64,000 nt of DNA from Actinomycetes bacterium (GCA_021850325.1 JAJZMF010000020.1:124001-188000); one strand, 5' to 3'; shown: positions 7,845 through 16,494, counted from the first letter of the stretch. The notes: generated by a model from the sequence alone, not told the origin. Numbers and translations: made by a program.

Positions 7845-9358
7845 CTACCGCTCCCACCGTGCAGCCGGCGAAAGCCCCTCAACAGCTCGCAGGTGGTCAC
7901 GGCCACCACAGGCTGGCGCTCGTGGTCATCGCCGCCGCGCAGCTCATGGTCATGCTGGACCTGACCATCGTCAACATCGCCCTGCCCTCGGTGCAGCATG
8001 CCCTGCACTTCTCGTCCACCAACCTCACCTGGGTCATCGACGCCTACGTGCTCGTCTTCGGTGGCCTGCTCCTACTGGGCGGTCGCACCGGCGACCTGTT
8101 CGGGCGCCGGCGCATGTTCGGCATCGGCATCGCCGTGTTCGCCCTGGCCTCGTTGGCCGGCGGGCTGGCCACGGACCAGGCCTGGCTGGTCGCCGCCCGC
8201 GCTGTGCAGGGTGTGGGCGCTGCGGTGGCCTCGCCCACCGCCCTGGCCCTGGTGGCCTCCACCTTCGACGAAGGGGCAGAGCGCAACCGGGCCATGGCCG
8301 TCTATGCCGGCATGTCCGCCGCCGGAGGCGCCCTCGGCCTCCTCCTGGGTGGGGCACTGGTCGACATCGCCTCTTGGAGGTGGGTGCTCTTCGTCAACGT
8401 CCCCATAGCCGCCGCGGTCCTGGCCCTGGCACCGGTGGCGTTGCCGGTCGACCACGCCCACCCGGGCGGTGCCGGCGACCGCCGCCTCGACCTGCCCGGG
8501 GCCCTCACTGTGTCGGGAGGCATGGCCCTCCTCGTCTACGGCCTGGTGCGTGCCCCGAGCGCGGGCTGGGCCAGTACGGGCACCCTGGCGGCGTTCGCCG
8601 GCGCCCTGGTCCTGATCGGTTTGTTCGTGGCCGTGGAGCGCACCAGCAGCCGTCCGCTCGTGCCCCTGGCCTTCCTGGACAACCGGGCCCGCGCCGCCGG
8701 GTACGGCATGATGCTGCTGCTCGGCGCGGCGATGCTGTCGCTGATCTACTTCCTCACCCAGTTCCTGCAGGAAGTCCTCCACTACAGCCCCGTGATGGCC
8801 GGTGTGGCCTACCTGCCCATACCCGTCAGCGTCGCCGTGACGGGGGTGACGGTCTCCCGCCTGGTCGCACGGGTGGGCACCCGGCCGTTCCTCACGGTGG
8901 GCCCGCTGCTCATAACCGTGGGGCTCGTTTGGGCCTCCCTGCTGAGCGCCTCGTCCACCTACCCGGCGGTCTTCGGCCCCCTGGTGCTGGTGGGGGTGGG
9001 CATGGGCAGCTCGTTCGTCCCCCTCACCCTCAACGCGGTGTCCTCGGTGCCCCGCCACCAGTCGGGGCTGGCCTCGGCCCTGCTCAACACCAGCCAGCAG
9101 ATCGGCGGCTCCCTCGGCCTGGCCGCCCTGGTGACGGTGTCGACGACCGCGGCCAGGGACCAGGTGCGCCGTGCAGCCGCCCTCCACGGCAGCGCCGCCG
9201 CGGCACTGGCCCGGGGAGCCACCGTGCACGGCTTCGACATGGCCATCCGCACCGGCGCCATCGCCTCCACTGCCGCCTTCGTGGTGGCCCTGGTCCTCCT
9301 GCGAGGCACGCGTCCGGCCACCCCGGCGCAGATGGAGCCTGTGGTCCTGGGGCACTGA
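7841..9358 (+). CDS. MFS drug exporter, DHA2 (EmrB/QacA) type
   Basis: 505 residues with about 14 predicted transmembrane helices. Motifs seen: LDLTIVNIALPSVQ in TM1 (the DHA2 signature), GGRTGDLFGRRRMF between TM2 and TM3, and SWRWVLFVNVP. This family exports hydrophobic drugs, dyes or antibiotics in exchange for protons across the cytoplasmic membrane. The GTG start at 7841 overlaps the methyltransferase stop, giving translational coupling. The operon likely responds to the MarR regulator at its head. A stem-loop lies right after the stop. Confidence 0.88.
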   Translation: MTTAPTVQPAKAPQQLAGGHGHHRLALVVIAAAQLMVMLDLTIVNIALPSVQHALHFSSTNLTWVIDAYVLVFGGLLLLGGRTGDLFGRRRMFGIGIAVFALASLAGGLATDQAWLVAARAVQGVGAAVASPTALALVASTFDEGAERNRAMAVYAGMSAAGGALGLLLGGALVDIASWRWVLFVNVPIAAAVLALAPVALPVDHAHPGGAGDRRLDLPGALTVSGGMALLVYGLVRAPSAGWASTGTLAAFAGALVLIGLFVAVERTSSRPLVPLAFLDNRARAAGYGMMLLLGAAMLSLIYFLTQFLQEVLHYSPVMAGVAYLPIPVSVAVTGVTVSRLVARVGTRPFLTVGPLLITVGLVWASLLSASSTYPAVFGPLVLVGVGMGSSFVPLTLNAVSSVPRHQSGLASALLNTSQQIGGSLGLAALVTVSTTAARDQVRRAAALHGSAAAALARGATVHGFDMAIRTGAIASTAAFVVALVLLRGTRPATPAQMEPVVLGH

Positions 9359-9360
9359 GC

Positions 9361-9391
9361 GCCCGAGCCGGGCGAGCCTGCTGGCTCGGGC
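9361..9391 (+). terminator. Stem-loop after the MFS operon
   Basis: GCCCGAGCC (9361-9369) pairs perfectly with GGCTCGGGC (9383-9391), starting 2 nt after the exporter stop codon. No U tract follows. A TATGCT hexamer at 9400-9405 could be a -10 element for the next gene. Confidence 0.45.
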
Positions 9392-9429
9392 AGAACCCGT
9401 ATGCTACCCATGACCTTGCAGGAGGGCAG

Positions 9430-10653
9430 ATGAGCGGGACGAGCACGGCCCAACGGGGCCTGTCGAAGAGATGGGCCGCAAGGCGGCCGCCCAGGGCGTT
9501 GGCTGCAGCCGGCACGCTGACGGTCATGTGCGCAGGCCTCGCAGGGTGTGGCGGGCCCTCGGCCTCGGTCAAGCTCATCCTCTCCCAGGCCTCCGGCCCG
9601 GTCGGGACCGTGGTGCAGGTCAGCGGGCAAGCCGGCGGTGGTTGTTCGGTGCCGGTCAACTGGCACGGTTTCCGGTTCTCGCGCAGGGGCGCCGGGACGT
9701 CCGGTCCCGTTGCCGACATGACCACCTCGGTGGCGACCAACGGCACCTGGTCGGCGAGCTTCCCCGTCCCCGCCTACCTGGGCGGCAAGGTGGGCGGCAC
9801 GGTGGCACCGGGGCCTTACGAGCTCGTGGCCCACGCCTGCAAGGGGCACGTGGTCTCCACCGCCTCGTTCCAAGTGACTTCCGCCACAAACGGCACCGCG
9901 CCCGGCACCTACGTGGCGATGGCGGCGACCACCACAGGGGCCGGCTACTGGACAGTACAGGCCGACGGCCAGGTGACGGCCTTCGGCGACGCCAAGACCT
10001 ACGGCTCGATCAGCGGTCCGGCCGACCAGGGCGCCACGATCGTGGGCATCGCCCGTACCTACGACAACGGTGGCTACTGGTTGGCCGCCTCGAACGGGAA
10101 GGTATTCCCCTTCGGCGACGCCAAGACCTACGGTTCGCTGACCAGCCAAGCCTCGTGGGGCCCGGTGGTGGGCATCGCTGCCACGCCCACCGGGCACGGC
10201 TACTGGCTCCTCAACGAGGACGGCCGCGTCCACGGCTTCGGCAATGCGAGGGTGGAGGGACAGCCCCCCGCCGGCCAGGCTCCCTACACCGCGATAGCGG
10301 CCCGGCCCGGGGGCGGCTACATCGTGGTTGCCGCCTTCGACGCAGCCACCTACCTCTTCCCGGGCAACGTGCTGCAGGGCGGGGGCGCCGGCACCGCCCT
10401 GTCCGGTGCCATAGTGGGCGCCACGTCCACCCCGTCGGGTAACGGCGCCTGGGACGGAGGCGTCGACGGAGGCGTCGTGACCATCGGCGATGCCGTCTTC
10501 CACGGTTCGGCTTCGGGCACCTCGGTGGTAGCCAAGGCCTCCCTCAGCGCCATCGCCGCCACGCCGGACGGCCAGGGCTACTGGGTGCTCACGACGGACG
10601 GCACCGTGACCGGCTTCGGCGACGCACACGTCCTGCCCGCGTCAAACGGCTAG
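9430..10653 (+). CDS. Secreted lipoprotein with GYWL/FGDA repeats
   Basis: 407 residues. An N-terminal signal with lipobox LAGC places the acylated cysteine at residue 40, so the protein should be anchored outside the cytoplasmic membrane. Residues about 45-150 form an Ig-like domain. From about residue 160 there are 5-6 repeats of 40-45 residues built on G-Y-W-x(4-6)-DG-x-V-x-x-FGDA-x-x-YGS, suggestive of a beta-propeller. Such repeats are frequent in secreted actinobacterial proteins, often next to peptidase or adhesin domains. The biochemical role is unknown. GGAGGG lies just before the ATG. Confidence 0.72.
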   Translation: MSGTSTAQRGLSKRWAARRPPRALAAAGTLTVMCAGLAGCGGPSASVKLILSQASGPVGTVVQVSGQAGGGCSVPVNWHGFRFSRRGAGTSGPVADMTTSVATNGTWSASFPVPAYLGGKVGGTVAPGPYELVAHACKGHVVSTASFQVTSATNGTAPGTYVAMAATTTGAGYWTVQADGQVTAFGDAKTYGSISGPADQGATIVGIARTYDNGGYWLAASNGKVFPFGDAKTYGSLTSQASWGPVVGIAATPTGHGYWLLNEDGRVHGFGNARVEGQPPAGQAPYTAIAARPGGGYIVVAAFDAATYLFPGNVLQGGGAGTALSGAIVGATSTPSGNGAWDGGVDGGVVTIGDAVFHGSASGTSVVAKASLSAIAATPDGQGYWVLTTDGTVTGFGDAHVLPASNG

Positions 10654-10659
10654 GGCTAG

Positions 10660-10687
10660 GGGCAGGCCCCTTCACCAGGTCCTGCCC
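10660..10687. terminator. Weak hairpin between convergent genes
   Basis: GGGCAGG (10660-10666) and CCTGCCC (10681-10687) form a 7-bp stem with a 14-nt loop in the 40-bp gap between the lipoprotein gene and the convergent CDF transporter gene. Confidence 0.3.
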
Positions 10688-10693
10688 GGCGGC

Positions 10694-11656
10694 TCATGGG
10701 TGCTGGCCGTGCTCGTGGGCCGCATGGCGGGCCGGTTCGAGCTGGAAGGTCGAGTGCTCGACGTCGAAGTGCTCGCCGAGGCACGCCTGTAACGAGTCGA
10801 GGATCTCCGGCGCATGGCCCGAGGCGAAACAGTGGTCCTCCACGACGACGTGCGCCGAGAGGGTCGGCAGGTTGGAGGTGATGGTCCAGGCGTGGAGGTC
10901 GTGAACGCCGATCACATGCTCGAGGCTGGTGATGTGGCTGCGCACCTCCGCCAACGGGACGTCCTCAGGGGCACCCTGCAGCAGGATGCGGCCGGCATCC
11001 CGGAGCAGGCCCCAGGCCGCGACGGCCATGAGGGCGGAGACCAACAGGGACGCCACGGCGTCGGCACGCGACCACCCCGTCAGCACGATGACCAGTCCTG
11101 CTGCTGCTGTGGCCAGGAAGGCGTACAGGTCGGTCACTATGTGGGCGAATGCGCCCCGGACGTTGAGGCTGGTGCGGTTGGCCCGGGCCAGCACGGCTGT
11201 GGCGACCAGGTTGACCACTGCCCCGGCCAGCGCCACGCCGAGCACGACGGCCCCCTTTACACCAGGCGGGCGGACCAGCCGGCTCAGGGCTTCGATGGTG
11301 ATCACTGCCGCCACGGCGACGAGAGTGACGCCATTGGCCGCGGCAGAGAGGATCTCGGCCCGTTTCAAGCCGTAGGTCCACCTACCGGCGGCCGGCCGGG
11401 CAGCCAGGCGGACGGCCCACACACTGGCTGCAAGGGCGGCAACGTCGGTGAGCATGTGCCCGGCATCGGCGAAAAGCGCCAGTGAGCCCGCGATCGTGGC
11501 GGCAACCACCTCGCCCAACATGAAGGCCGAGATCAACCCCAGAGCGCCCACCAGGTAGCGCGCATCGGCACCGGCGGCAACGCCATGGGCGTGCCCGGCG
11601 CCCTCGTGGCCCTCGTGGCGCTCTGGTCCGGGCAGCCCGGGGCGGGACGGGCTCAC
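10694..11656 (-). CDS. Cation diffusion facilitator (ZitB/CzcD type)
   Basis: 320 residues from GTG 11656, which overlaps the stop of the upstream small membrane protein (GTGA); an in-frame ATG at 11743 would extend deep into that gene and is less likely. The transport-site pairs are present: D64/H67/D71 in FADAGHMLTD and H172/D176 in HIVTD. They are followed by the cytosolic domain with GVHDLHAWTI and a His-rich C-terminus (HAAHEHGQH). His-rich stretches at both ends suggest zinc. The protein exports divalent metal in exchange for protons. Confidence 0.88.
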   Translation of the reverse strand: MSPSRPGLPGPERHEGHEGAGHAHGVAAGADARYLVGALGLISAFMLGEVVAATIAGSLALFADAGHMLTDVAALAASVWAVRLAARPAAGRWTYGLKRAEILSAAANGVTLVAVAAVITIEALSRLVRPPGVKGAVVLGVALAGAVVNLVATAVLARANRTSLNVRGAFAHIVTDLYAFLATAAAGLVIVLTGWSRADAVASLLVSALMAVAAWGLLRDAGRILLQGAPEDVPLAEVRSHITSLEHVIGVHDLHAWTITSNLPTLSAHVVVEDHCFASGHAPEILDSLQACLGEHFDVEHSTFQLEPARHAAHEHGQHP

Positions 11657-11916
11657 GGGGCGAAGATGCCGGGACGGCCCGGGGGCGGCAATGCACGGGG
11701 GGCCCGCCGGGCTCCCAGGTAGCGGCGCAGGGCCACCAGGCACCAGACCGCCTCAACGACACCGAAGGGCCATGTCCCCGAGATGAAGCCGTAGCTGGAG
11801 GAAAGGGCACAGCCTAAGGCGAACGCAGCTGTGAAACCACGGTGACGGCCCTCGAGGGCGTACATGGCCATCATGAACACCAGCACGACGACGCCGTAAA
11901 CGGTGACAGCGCCCAT
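11653..11916 (-). CDS. Small membrane protein, two to three transmembrane helices
   Basis: 87 residues. Hydrophobic segments at about 4-20, 28-47 and 50-64 surround short polar loops (YALEGRHRG, GTWPFGVVEAVWCLVALRRY in part); a basic Pro-rich tail follows. It resembles small actinobacterial membrane proteins that lie beside transporters, but I do not recognise a named family. Its TGA overlaps the GTG of the CDF transporter, so the two form an operon and the protein may assist metal export. The open frame, hydrophobic pattern and tight coupling argue it is real. Confidence 0.6.
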   Translation of the reverse strand: MGAVTVYGVVVLVFMMAMYALEGRHRGFTAAFALGCALSSSYGFISGTWPFGVVEAVWCLVALRRYLGARRAPRALPPPGRPGIFAP

Positions 11917-12068
11917 ACCGGCGTCATGCTATTCCCTGTCGCCCGCGGGCCGGCTAGTCTGCGGACCGTGCTCGGCGGCCCGTTGTGTGCTGCACGGTTG
12001 CGGGCCCGGCCCGGGCCGTCAGGCCCGCCGTACCACCGGTGGCTGCCGGCCTCCCGGCCCGGCTCGTG

Positions 12069-12671
12069 ATGGCCGGGCAGGGGAGCACCGGGCCCCGGAG
12101 CAGGCAGGCACTGCTCGCACGGGGACGCCGCCTGGAGGTGGTGACCCTGGCCTGGAACGTCGTCGGTACCGTGGTCCTGGCCGTTGCCGCCCTGCGTGCC
12201 GGCTCTGTCGCCCTGGCCGGGTTCGGCCTGGACAGCCTGATCGAGATAGGTGCCTCCACGGTGGTCCTCTGGGAGCTGGCCGACGCCCATCAGGCCCGCC
12301 AACGCAAGGCCCTGGTCCTGATCGGGGTGGCCTTCGTCGCCCTCGCCGTCTACCTGGCCGTCCAGAGCACCCTGTTGCTGGCCACGGGGGACCATCCGAG
12401 GCAGAGCTACCTCGGCATCGCGTGGACAGCCCTGACCGCACTGGCCATGTTCGCGCTGGCCCGGGGCAAGGCGGTCACAGGCCGGGCACTGGCCAACCCG
12501 GTCCTGCTGACCGAAGGCAAGATCACGACCATCGACGGAGTACTGGCGGTGGCTGTCCTGGTCGGCCTGCTGGCGAACGCAGCACTCGGCTGGTGGTGGG
12601 CAGACCCTGTGTCGGCCTATGTCCTCGTCTACTACGGCGCCCGGGAGGCCCGCCATGCCCTCGCCGGTTGA
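12069..12671 (+). CDS. CDF-like membrane transporter, short form
   Basis: 200 residues with five to six transmembrane helices. The segment VALAGFGLDSLIEIGAS aligns with the metal-site helix of cation diffusion facilitators (D in place of the first metal ligand, E nearby). A second acidic pair occurs in LLTEGKITTIDGVLAVAVL. The C-terminal cytosolic domain of normal CDF proteins is missing. Short CDF relatives of this kind occur in many actinobacteria without a proven substrate. ATG 12069 is used; GTG 12066 is adjacent and equally possible. It is divergent from the small membrane protein/CDF operon. Confidence 0.68.
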   Translation: MAGQGSTGPRSRQALLARGRRLEVVTLAWNVVGTVVLAVAALRAGSVALAGFGLDSLIEIGASTVVLWELADAHQARQRKALVLIGVAFVALAVYLAVQSTLLLATGDHPRQSYLGIAWTALTALAMFALARGKAVTGRALANPVLLTEGKITTIDGVLAVAVLVGLLANAALGWWWADPVSAYVLVYYGAREARHALAG

Positions 12672-12775
12672 CCCCCTCGCCGCTCGAGGCCCCGGGGACG
12701 AACGGCGAGGTCCGCGGGCCCGGAGCCGGCCCAATGCAAGGACAGCCAACACCGGCACTTAGCCCTGCCGAAGCA

Positions 12776-12791
12776 GTACCCTGGGGGGTAC
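12776..12791 (+). promoter_or_regulatory. CsoR/CstR-like palindrome upstream of the rhodanese gene
   Basis: GTACCC (12776-12781), 4-nt TGGG, then GGGTAC (12786-12791), located 41 nt before the start of the rhodanese-persulfide dioxygenase gene. Operators of the CsoR family, including the persulfide sensor CstR, are G/C-tract dyads flanked by TA steps, and CstR controls genes of this enzyme type. No csoR/cstR gene is in the window, so the regulator is inferred. Confidence 0.5.
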
Positions 12792-12831
12792 CTGGCCGGC
12801 AAACCACGGCCCGGCACCGGAAAGGGGGCAC

Positions 12832-13917
12832 ATGCCCAGCGAACTGAGCGCCGAAGATCTGGCGGCGGTCCTCGGGACCACCTCGGAGCCGCTTCTGGTG
12901 GACGTGCGGGAGCCGGACGAAGTGGCCGCATGGTCACTGCCACGAGTGCTCAACATCCCGCTCGGCCAGCTGGGGGCAAGACTGGACGAGGTCCCGCAGG
13001 GGCGCCCGGTCGTGACCGTGTGCGCCAGCGGTAACCGCTCGCGCCGCGCAGCCGAGCTGTTGAAGGCAGCCGGTAGGGACGTGGCCAACCTGACCGGGGG
13101 CATGGCCGCCTGGGCGCAGGTCTACGACACCGCCGACCTCGAGGTGGGTGAGGTAACGGTGTCACAGGTGCGCAGACGGGGCAAGGGGTGCCTGTCCTAC
13201 CTGGTCGGGGCAGGAGGGGAGGCGTTCGTAGTGGACCCCTCCCTGGACTCCGACGTCTACCTGCAAGCAGCCGAACAGAAGGGGTGGCGGGTCACCAGGG
13301 TCTTCGACACCCATCTGCACGCCGACCACCTCTCCGGAGCAGCGGCCCTGGCCAGGCTCACCGGCGCCTCGCTCCACCTCAACCCGGCCGACTCCTTCCG
13401 CTTCGACTTCGTGCCCCTCTCCCCCGACGACCGCTTCAGCCTGCCAGGCGGCACCGCTGTCTCCGTTGCCGTCATGCACACGCCCGGGCACACGGAGGGC
13501 TCGTGCATGTTCTTCGTGGGCGACAGCGCCGTCCTGTCGGGGGACACCATCTTCGTCGACGGCGTGGGCCGGCCCGACCTGGCGGAACGGGCTCAGGAGT
13601 TCGCCGGCAACCTGCACCGCTCCCTCGAGGAGCACCTACCCCGCCTGGCCGACGATGTGACGGTCCTGCCAGCCCACTACGGCGACAACGTAACAGTGGT
13701 GCCCCGTCGGCCGGTGAGCGCACAGCTGGGCGAGCTGCGGCGGGACCTGGCCCCTCTCAGCATGCAAGCCGAGGACTTCGTCGCCTGGGCGACCTCGCGC
13801 CTCAGCGAAAGGCCTCCCAACTACATGGCCATCGTGCGGGCCAACATGGGGGCCGTCGATGTACCGGCAGAGGAGCTGAGGTCACTCGAGACCGGCCCCA
13901 ACCGCTGCTCGGCCTGA
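12832..13917 (+). CDS. Rhodanese-persulfide dioxygenase fusion (ETHE1/CstB-like)
   Basis: 361 residues. The N-terminal rhodanese domain (about 5-98) has the sulfur-carrying cysteine C64 in VCASGNRS. The metallo-beta-lactamase domain (about 105-345) keeps the metal ligands HLHADH (161-166), HTPGH, SGDTIFVDGVGRPDL and PAHYG as in ETHE1-type Fe(II) persulfide dioxygenases. The fusion should oxidise persulfides to sulfite and shuttle sulfane sulfur, detoxifying sulfide in the cytoplasm. Domain order is the reverse of CstB, which ends in rhodanese. A CsoR-family-like palindrome precedes it and AAAGGGGG is the ribosome-binding site. Confidence 0.85.
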   Translation: MPSELSAEDLAAVLGTTSEPLLVDVREPDEVAAWSLPRVLNIPLGQLGARLDEVPQGRPVVTVCASGNRSRRAAELLKAAGRDVANLTGGMAAWAQVYDTADLEVGEVTVSQVRRRGKGCLSYLVGAGGEAFVVDPSLDSDVYLQAAEQKGWRVTRVFDTHLHADHLSGAAALARLTGASLHLNPADSFRFDFVPLSPDDRFSLPGGTAVSVAVMHTPGHTEGSCMFFVGDSAVLSGDTIFVDGVGRPDLAERAQEFAGNLHRSLEEHLPRLADDVTVLPAHYGDNVTVVPRRPVSAQLGELRRDLAPLSMQAEDFVAWATSRLSERPPNYMAIVRANMGAVDVPAEELRSLETGPNRCSA

Positions 13918-14033
13918 CCTCCGCTGCTCGCACCGCCTGGCCGCCGGCGTCGGCGCTGGCGCGCCTCGGCGGTCACCGGCGGTCCCGCCGCGCCGCTCCG
14001 GGCGCTCCGGGGCGTGTGTGCTAGGACAGGAGC

Positions 14034-15344
14034 ATGTGGCCCCCTCTCCAGCACCGTGCCCGCAGCTCCAACGAGGGCCGGGCCACCCGCCGGCTCGGCG
14101 CGCCACGACCGGGGGGCCGCCGCCTGCTGGCCATGGCCGCCAGCCTCGCCGTGGCGCTGTCGGTGTCCACCCCCGTCCTGGGCGCACCGGGAGCTGAGGC
14201 CGCCCAGGCCCCCGGCCCTCCGCCCTCCAGCTTCTACGTGGCCCCGGCCCACCTCGCCGCCACGGCCCCGGGGGACATCCTGCGCACCCGGGTGCTCTCG
14301 GTCGGCTCCGCCGAGGACCTGTCGGTAACCCAGGTGCTCTACCGCACAACGGGCCAGCTCGGGCACCCGACGGTGACCGCGGCAACGGTCATCACCTCAA
14401 AACTGGCCCCCCGGCCCACAGCCGTCCTGTCGTACCAGGAGGCCTACGACGGCCTGGGCCCCCAGTGCCAACCCTCCTACCGCCTCTCGTCCGGCCTGGG
14501 GGCCCTGAGCCAGGTCACCTCCTACCTCGCCACCGGGCTGGTCCTGGTGGTCCCTGACTACGAGGGGATCCACCAGGAGTGGACTGCGGGCCAGGAGGCC
14601 GGCTACGAGACCCTGGACGGCATAAGGGCGGCGGAGGCCCTGCTCCACCTGCCGCTCCGCACCACCAAGGTGGGGCTGGTCGGCTACTCCGGGGGGGCGA
14701 TCGCCACCGACTACGCCACCGAGCTCGCACCCAGGTACGCTCCCGGCCTGGACATCGCAGGCGCCGCCGAGGGCGGCGTGGCGGCCAACTTCGCCCACGT
14801 CCTGAAGTACGTGAACGGCAGCGCTTACTGGTCGGGCGTCATCCCCATGGCCCTGGTGGGCCTGGGCCGGGCCTTCCACATACCCCTCGCCCGGTACCTG
14901 TCCGCGTACGGCACGGCGCTCACCTCTGCCATAGCGAAGGACTGCCTGGGCAGCGTCGCCGGCCACTACCCCGGTCTCACCTACCAGCGGCTCTTCAAAC
15001 CTGCCTACCAGGACATCTTCGCCGTCCCGGTCTTCAAGCGGATCTTCGGGGAGATGGTGATGGGCCGTTCGGGAACGCCCAGGGCCCCGCTCTTCATCGG
15101 AGAAGGGCTCTCGGACGGGACGGGAGACGGGGTGATGGTGGCAAGCGACGTACAGGCCCTGGCCCGCACCTACTGCCAGCGGGGGGTCACGGTGCAGTTC
15201 CACCTGTACAAGGGACTGGACCACAACCAGGCCGTGGCGCCCTTTGTCGCCGGTGCACTGGCTTTCCTCGCCAAGGCCCTGTTCGGCCTGCCACTGGCCA
15301 ACGGGTGTGCCGCCATCCCGCCCACGGGTGCCACCACCTCGTAG
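14034..15344 (+). CDS. Secreted lipase (LIP family, alpha/beta hydrolase)
   Basis: 436 residues with a twin-Arg-containing hydrophobic signal peptide (about 28-55, ending in LGAPGAEA). The mature part matches the secretory lipase (LIP) family: PDYEGI before the nucleophile elbow, VGYSGGA with Ser219, then acid and base candidates in EGLSDGTGDGVM and GLDHNQA. LIP enzymes hydrolyse triacylglycerols or other esters outside the cell. It stands alone between the rhodanese gene and the cytosine deaminase gene. Substrate class is inferred from family only. Confidence 0.8.
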   Translation: MWPPLQHRARSSNEGRATRRLGAPRPGGRRLLAMAASLAVALSVSTPVLGAPGAEAAQAPGPPPSSFYVAPAHLAATAPGDILRTRVLSVGSAEDLSVTQVLYRTTGQLGHPTVTAATVITSKLAPRPTAVLSYQEAYDGLGPQCQPSYRLSSGLGALSQVTSYLATGLVLVVPDYEGIHQEWTAGQEAGYETLDGIRAAEALLHLPLRTTKVGLVGYSGGAIATDYATELAPRYAPGLDIAGAAEGGVAANFAHVLKYVNGSAYWSGVIPMALVGLGRAFHIPLARYLSAYGTALTSAIAKDCLGSVAGHYPGLTYQRLFKPAYQDIFAVPVFKRIFGEMVMGRSGTPRAPLFIGEGLSDGTGDGVMVASDVQALARTYCQRGVTVQFHLYKGLDHNQAVAPFVAGALAFLAKALFGLPLANGCAAIPPTGATTS

Positions 15345-15497
15345 GTGCCCCCACCGGGCGGGACAGCAGCCCATCGCAAGCGGCCAATGGGCAACAGCGG
15401 GGGCCCGGTTGCCCACGGGCTAGCCTCGGCCCAGGCTGAGGACCGAGGACCGAGGTACGGGGCCCCGGTGTGAAGCCGGTCGCGGAGAGGAGGAGCC

Positions 15498-15953
15498 GTG
15501 GGGAACCCGACGCCACAAGACTTCGTCAACATGAGGGTCGCCATCGAGGAGGCAGAGGAGTCGCTGCGCACCGGAGGCATCCCGATAGGGGCGGCGTTGT
15601 TCCGAGGCACCGAGCTGCTCGGCAAGGGCCACAACCAACGGGTGCAGCTAGAGAACCCCATACTCCACGGCGAGACCGACTGCCTCCAGAACGTGGGCCG
15701 CATCGGGAGCTACAGAGGGACCACGATGTACTCGACCCTGATGCCGTGCTTCATGTGCGGTGGGACGATCGTGCAGTTCAGGATCCCTCGCCTGGTGGTG
15801 GGCGAGGCCAGGTCTTTCCCCGGCTCGGGTGAGTTCATGGAGTCGCACGGTGTCGAGGTCGTGGACCTCGGGATGGAGAAGTGCTCCTCGATGATGTCCC
15901 GGTTCATCGAGGAGCACCCACAGCTCTGGGCAGAGGACATCGGCGAGCTGTAG
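15498..15953 (+). CDS. Cytosine deaminase, yeast FCY1-like
   Basis: 151 residues, compact zinc deaminase of the CDA fold. Zinc ligands and acid: H57-G-E59 and P-C84-x-x-C87. Beyond the general nucleoside-deaminase pattern, several stretches match the fungal cytosine deaminase that I recall: ILHGETDCLQNVGRI, TTMYSTLMPC, IPRLVVGE, and especially the C-terminal FIEEHPQLWAEDIGEL, whose Asp contacts the pyrimidine in the yeast enzyme. It should convert cytosine to uracil for salvage. This is unlike the TIM-barrel CodA usual in bacteria. GTG start 15498 has GGAGAGGAGG upstream. Confidence 0.85.
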   Translation: MGNPTPQDFVNMRVAIEEAEESLRTGGIPIGAALFRGTELLGKGHNQRVQLENPILHGETDCLQNVGRIGSYRGTTMYSTLMPCFMCGGTIVQFRIPRLVVGEARSFPGSGEFMESHGVEVVDLGMEKCSSMMSRFIEEHPQLWAEDIGEL

Positions 15954-16125
15954 CCCGCCGCCAGGTCGCCGACCAGGAGCCTGACGCCGCCTGCAGGCCC
16001 TGTTGTCGCCCGGGCCCGGGCAGGGAGGCTTGCCCTGCTCGACTCTTTGCGCGCCCCGCGGCCCCGGCGTGGTGGAGGCCGGGCCGGGGCCGCTGGCAGC
16101 GGTCCGGGCACGGGATGGCCGGGAG

Positions 16126-16494
16126 CTACCCCATGGCCTCCCGGAGCGCTGCCAGTGCGCCCAGCCGCCTGGCCATGCTGGCAGGTTTGTCGGCGTCACG
16201 TGAGCGGATGCGGGCCTCGAGCTGGTCGAGGCGGCCCAGCTCCCGGGCACGGAGAGCCTGGCCCTCACCCGGTGGAAGGTTGCGCATAGCCCGCACGAAG
16301 GCCTCCTGTGCGTTGACCGCACGTTTGAGCCCGAGGGCGCTGGCCACGGCCGAATAGCTCTGGCCCCGGTCCCTCAGCACCACGACCTCCTCGTCCAACC
16401 CCCGACGGGGTTGGCGAGGACCGGAAGAACCCGGGCGTTCCTCCCGGTCACGCTCCGGCCTGGCTTGCCGGTTGTCCCTCGACCTACTTGTCAT
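16126..16494 (-). CDS. Small HTH-like hypothetical protein
   Basis: 122 residues from ATG 16494, which has GAGGGG at proper distance; the open frame reaches 16572 but without better signals. The N-terminal 35 residues are Arg/Asp/Gln-rich. The centre reads EEVVVLRDRGQSYSAVASALG, then LKRAVNAQEAFVRAM, which looks like a helix-turn-helix of the recombinase/sigma-like type. The C-terminal half is a charged helical segment (RELGRLDQLEARIRSRD). A DNA-binding role is plausible. I do not recognise a named family. It is divergent from the desaturase gene. Confidence 0.55.
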   Translation of the reverse strand: MTSRSRDNRQARPERDREERPGSSGPRQPRRGLDEEVVVLRDRGQSYSAVASALGLKRAVNAQEAFVRAMRNLPPGEGQALRARELGRLDQLEARIRSRDADKPASMARRLGALAALREAMG

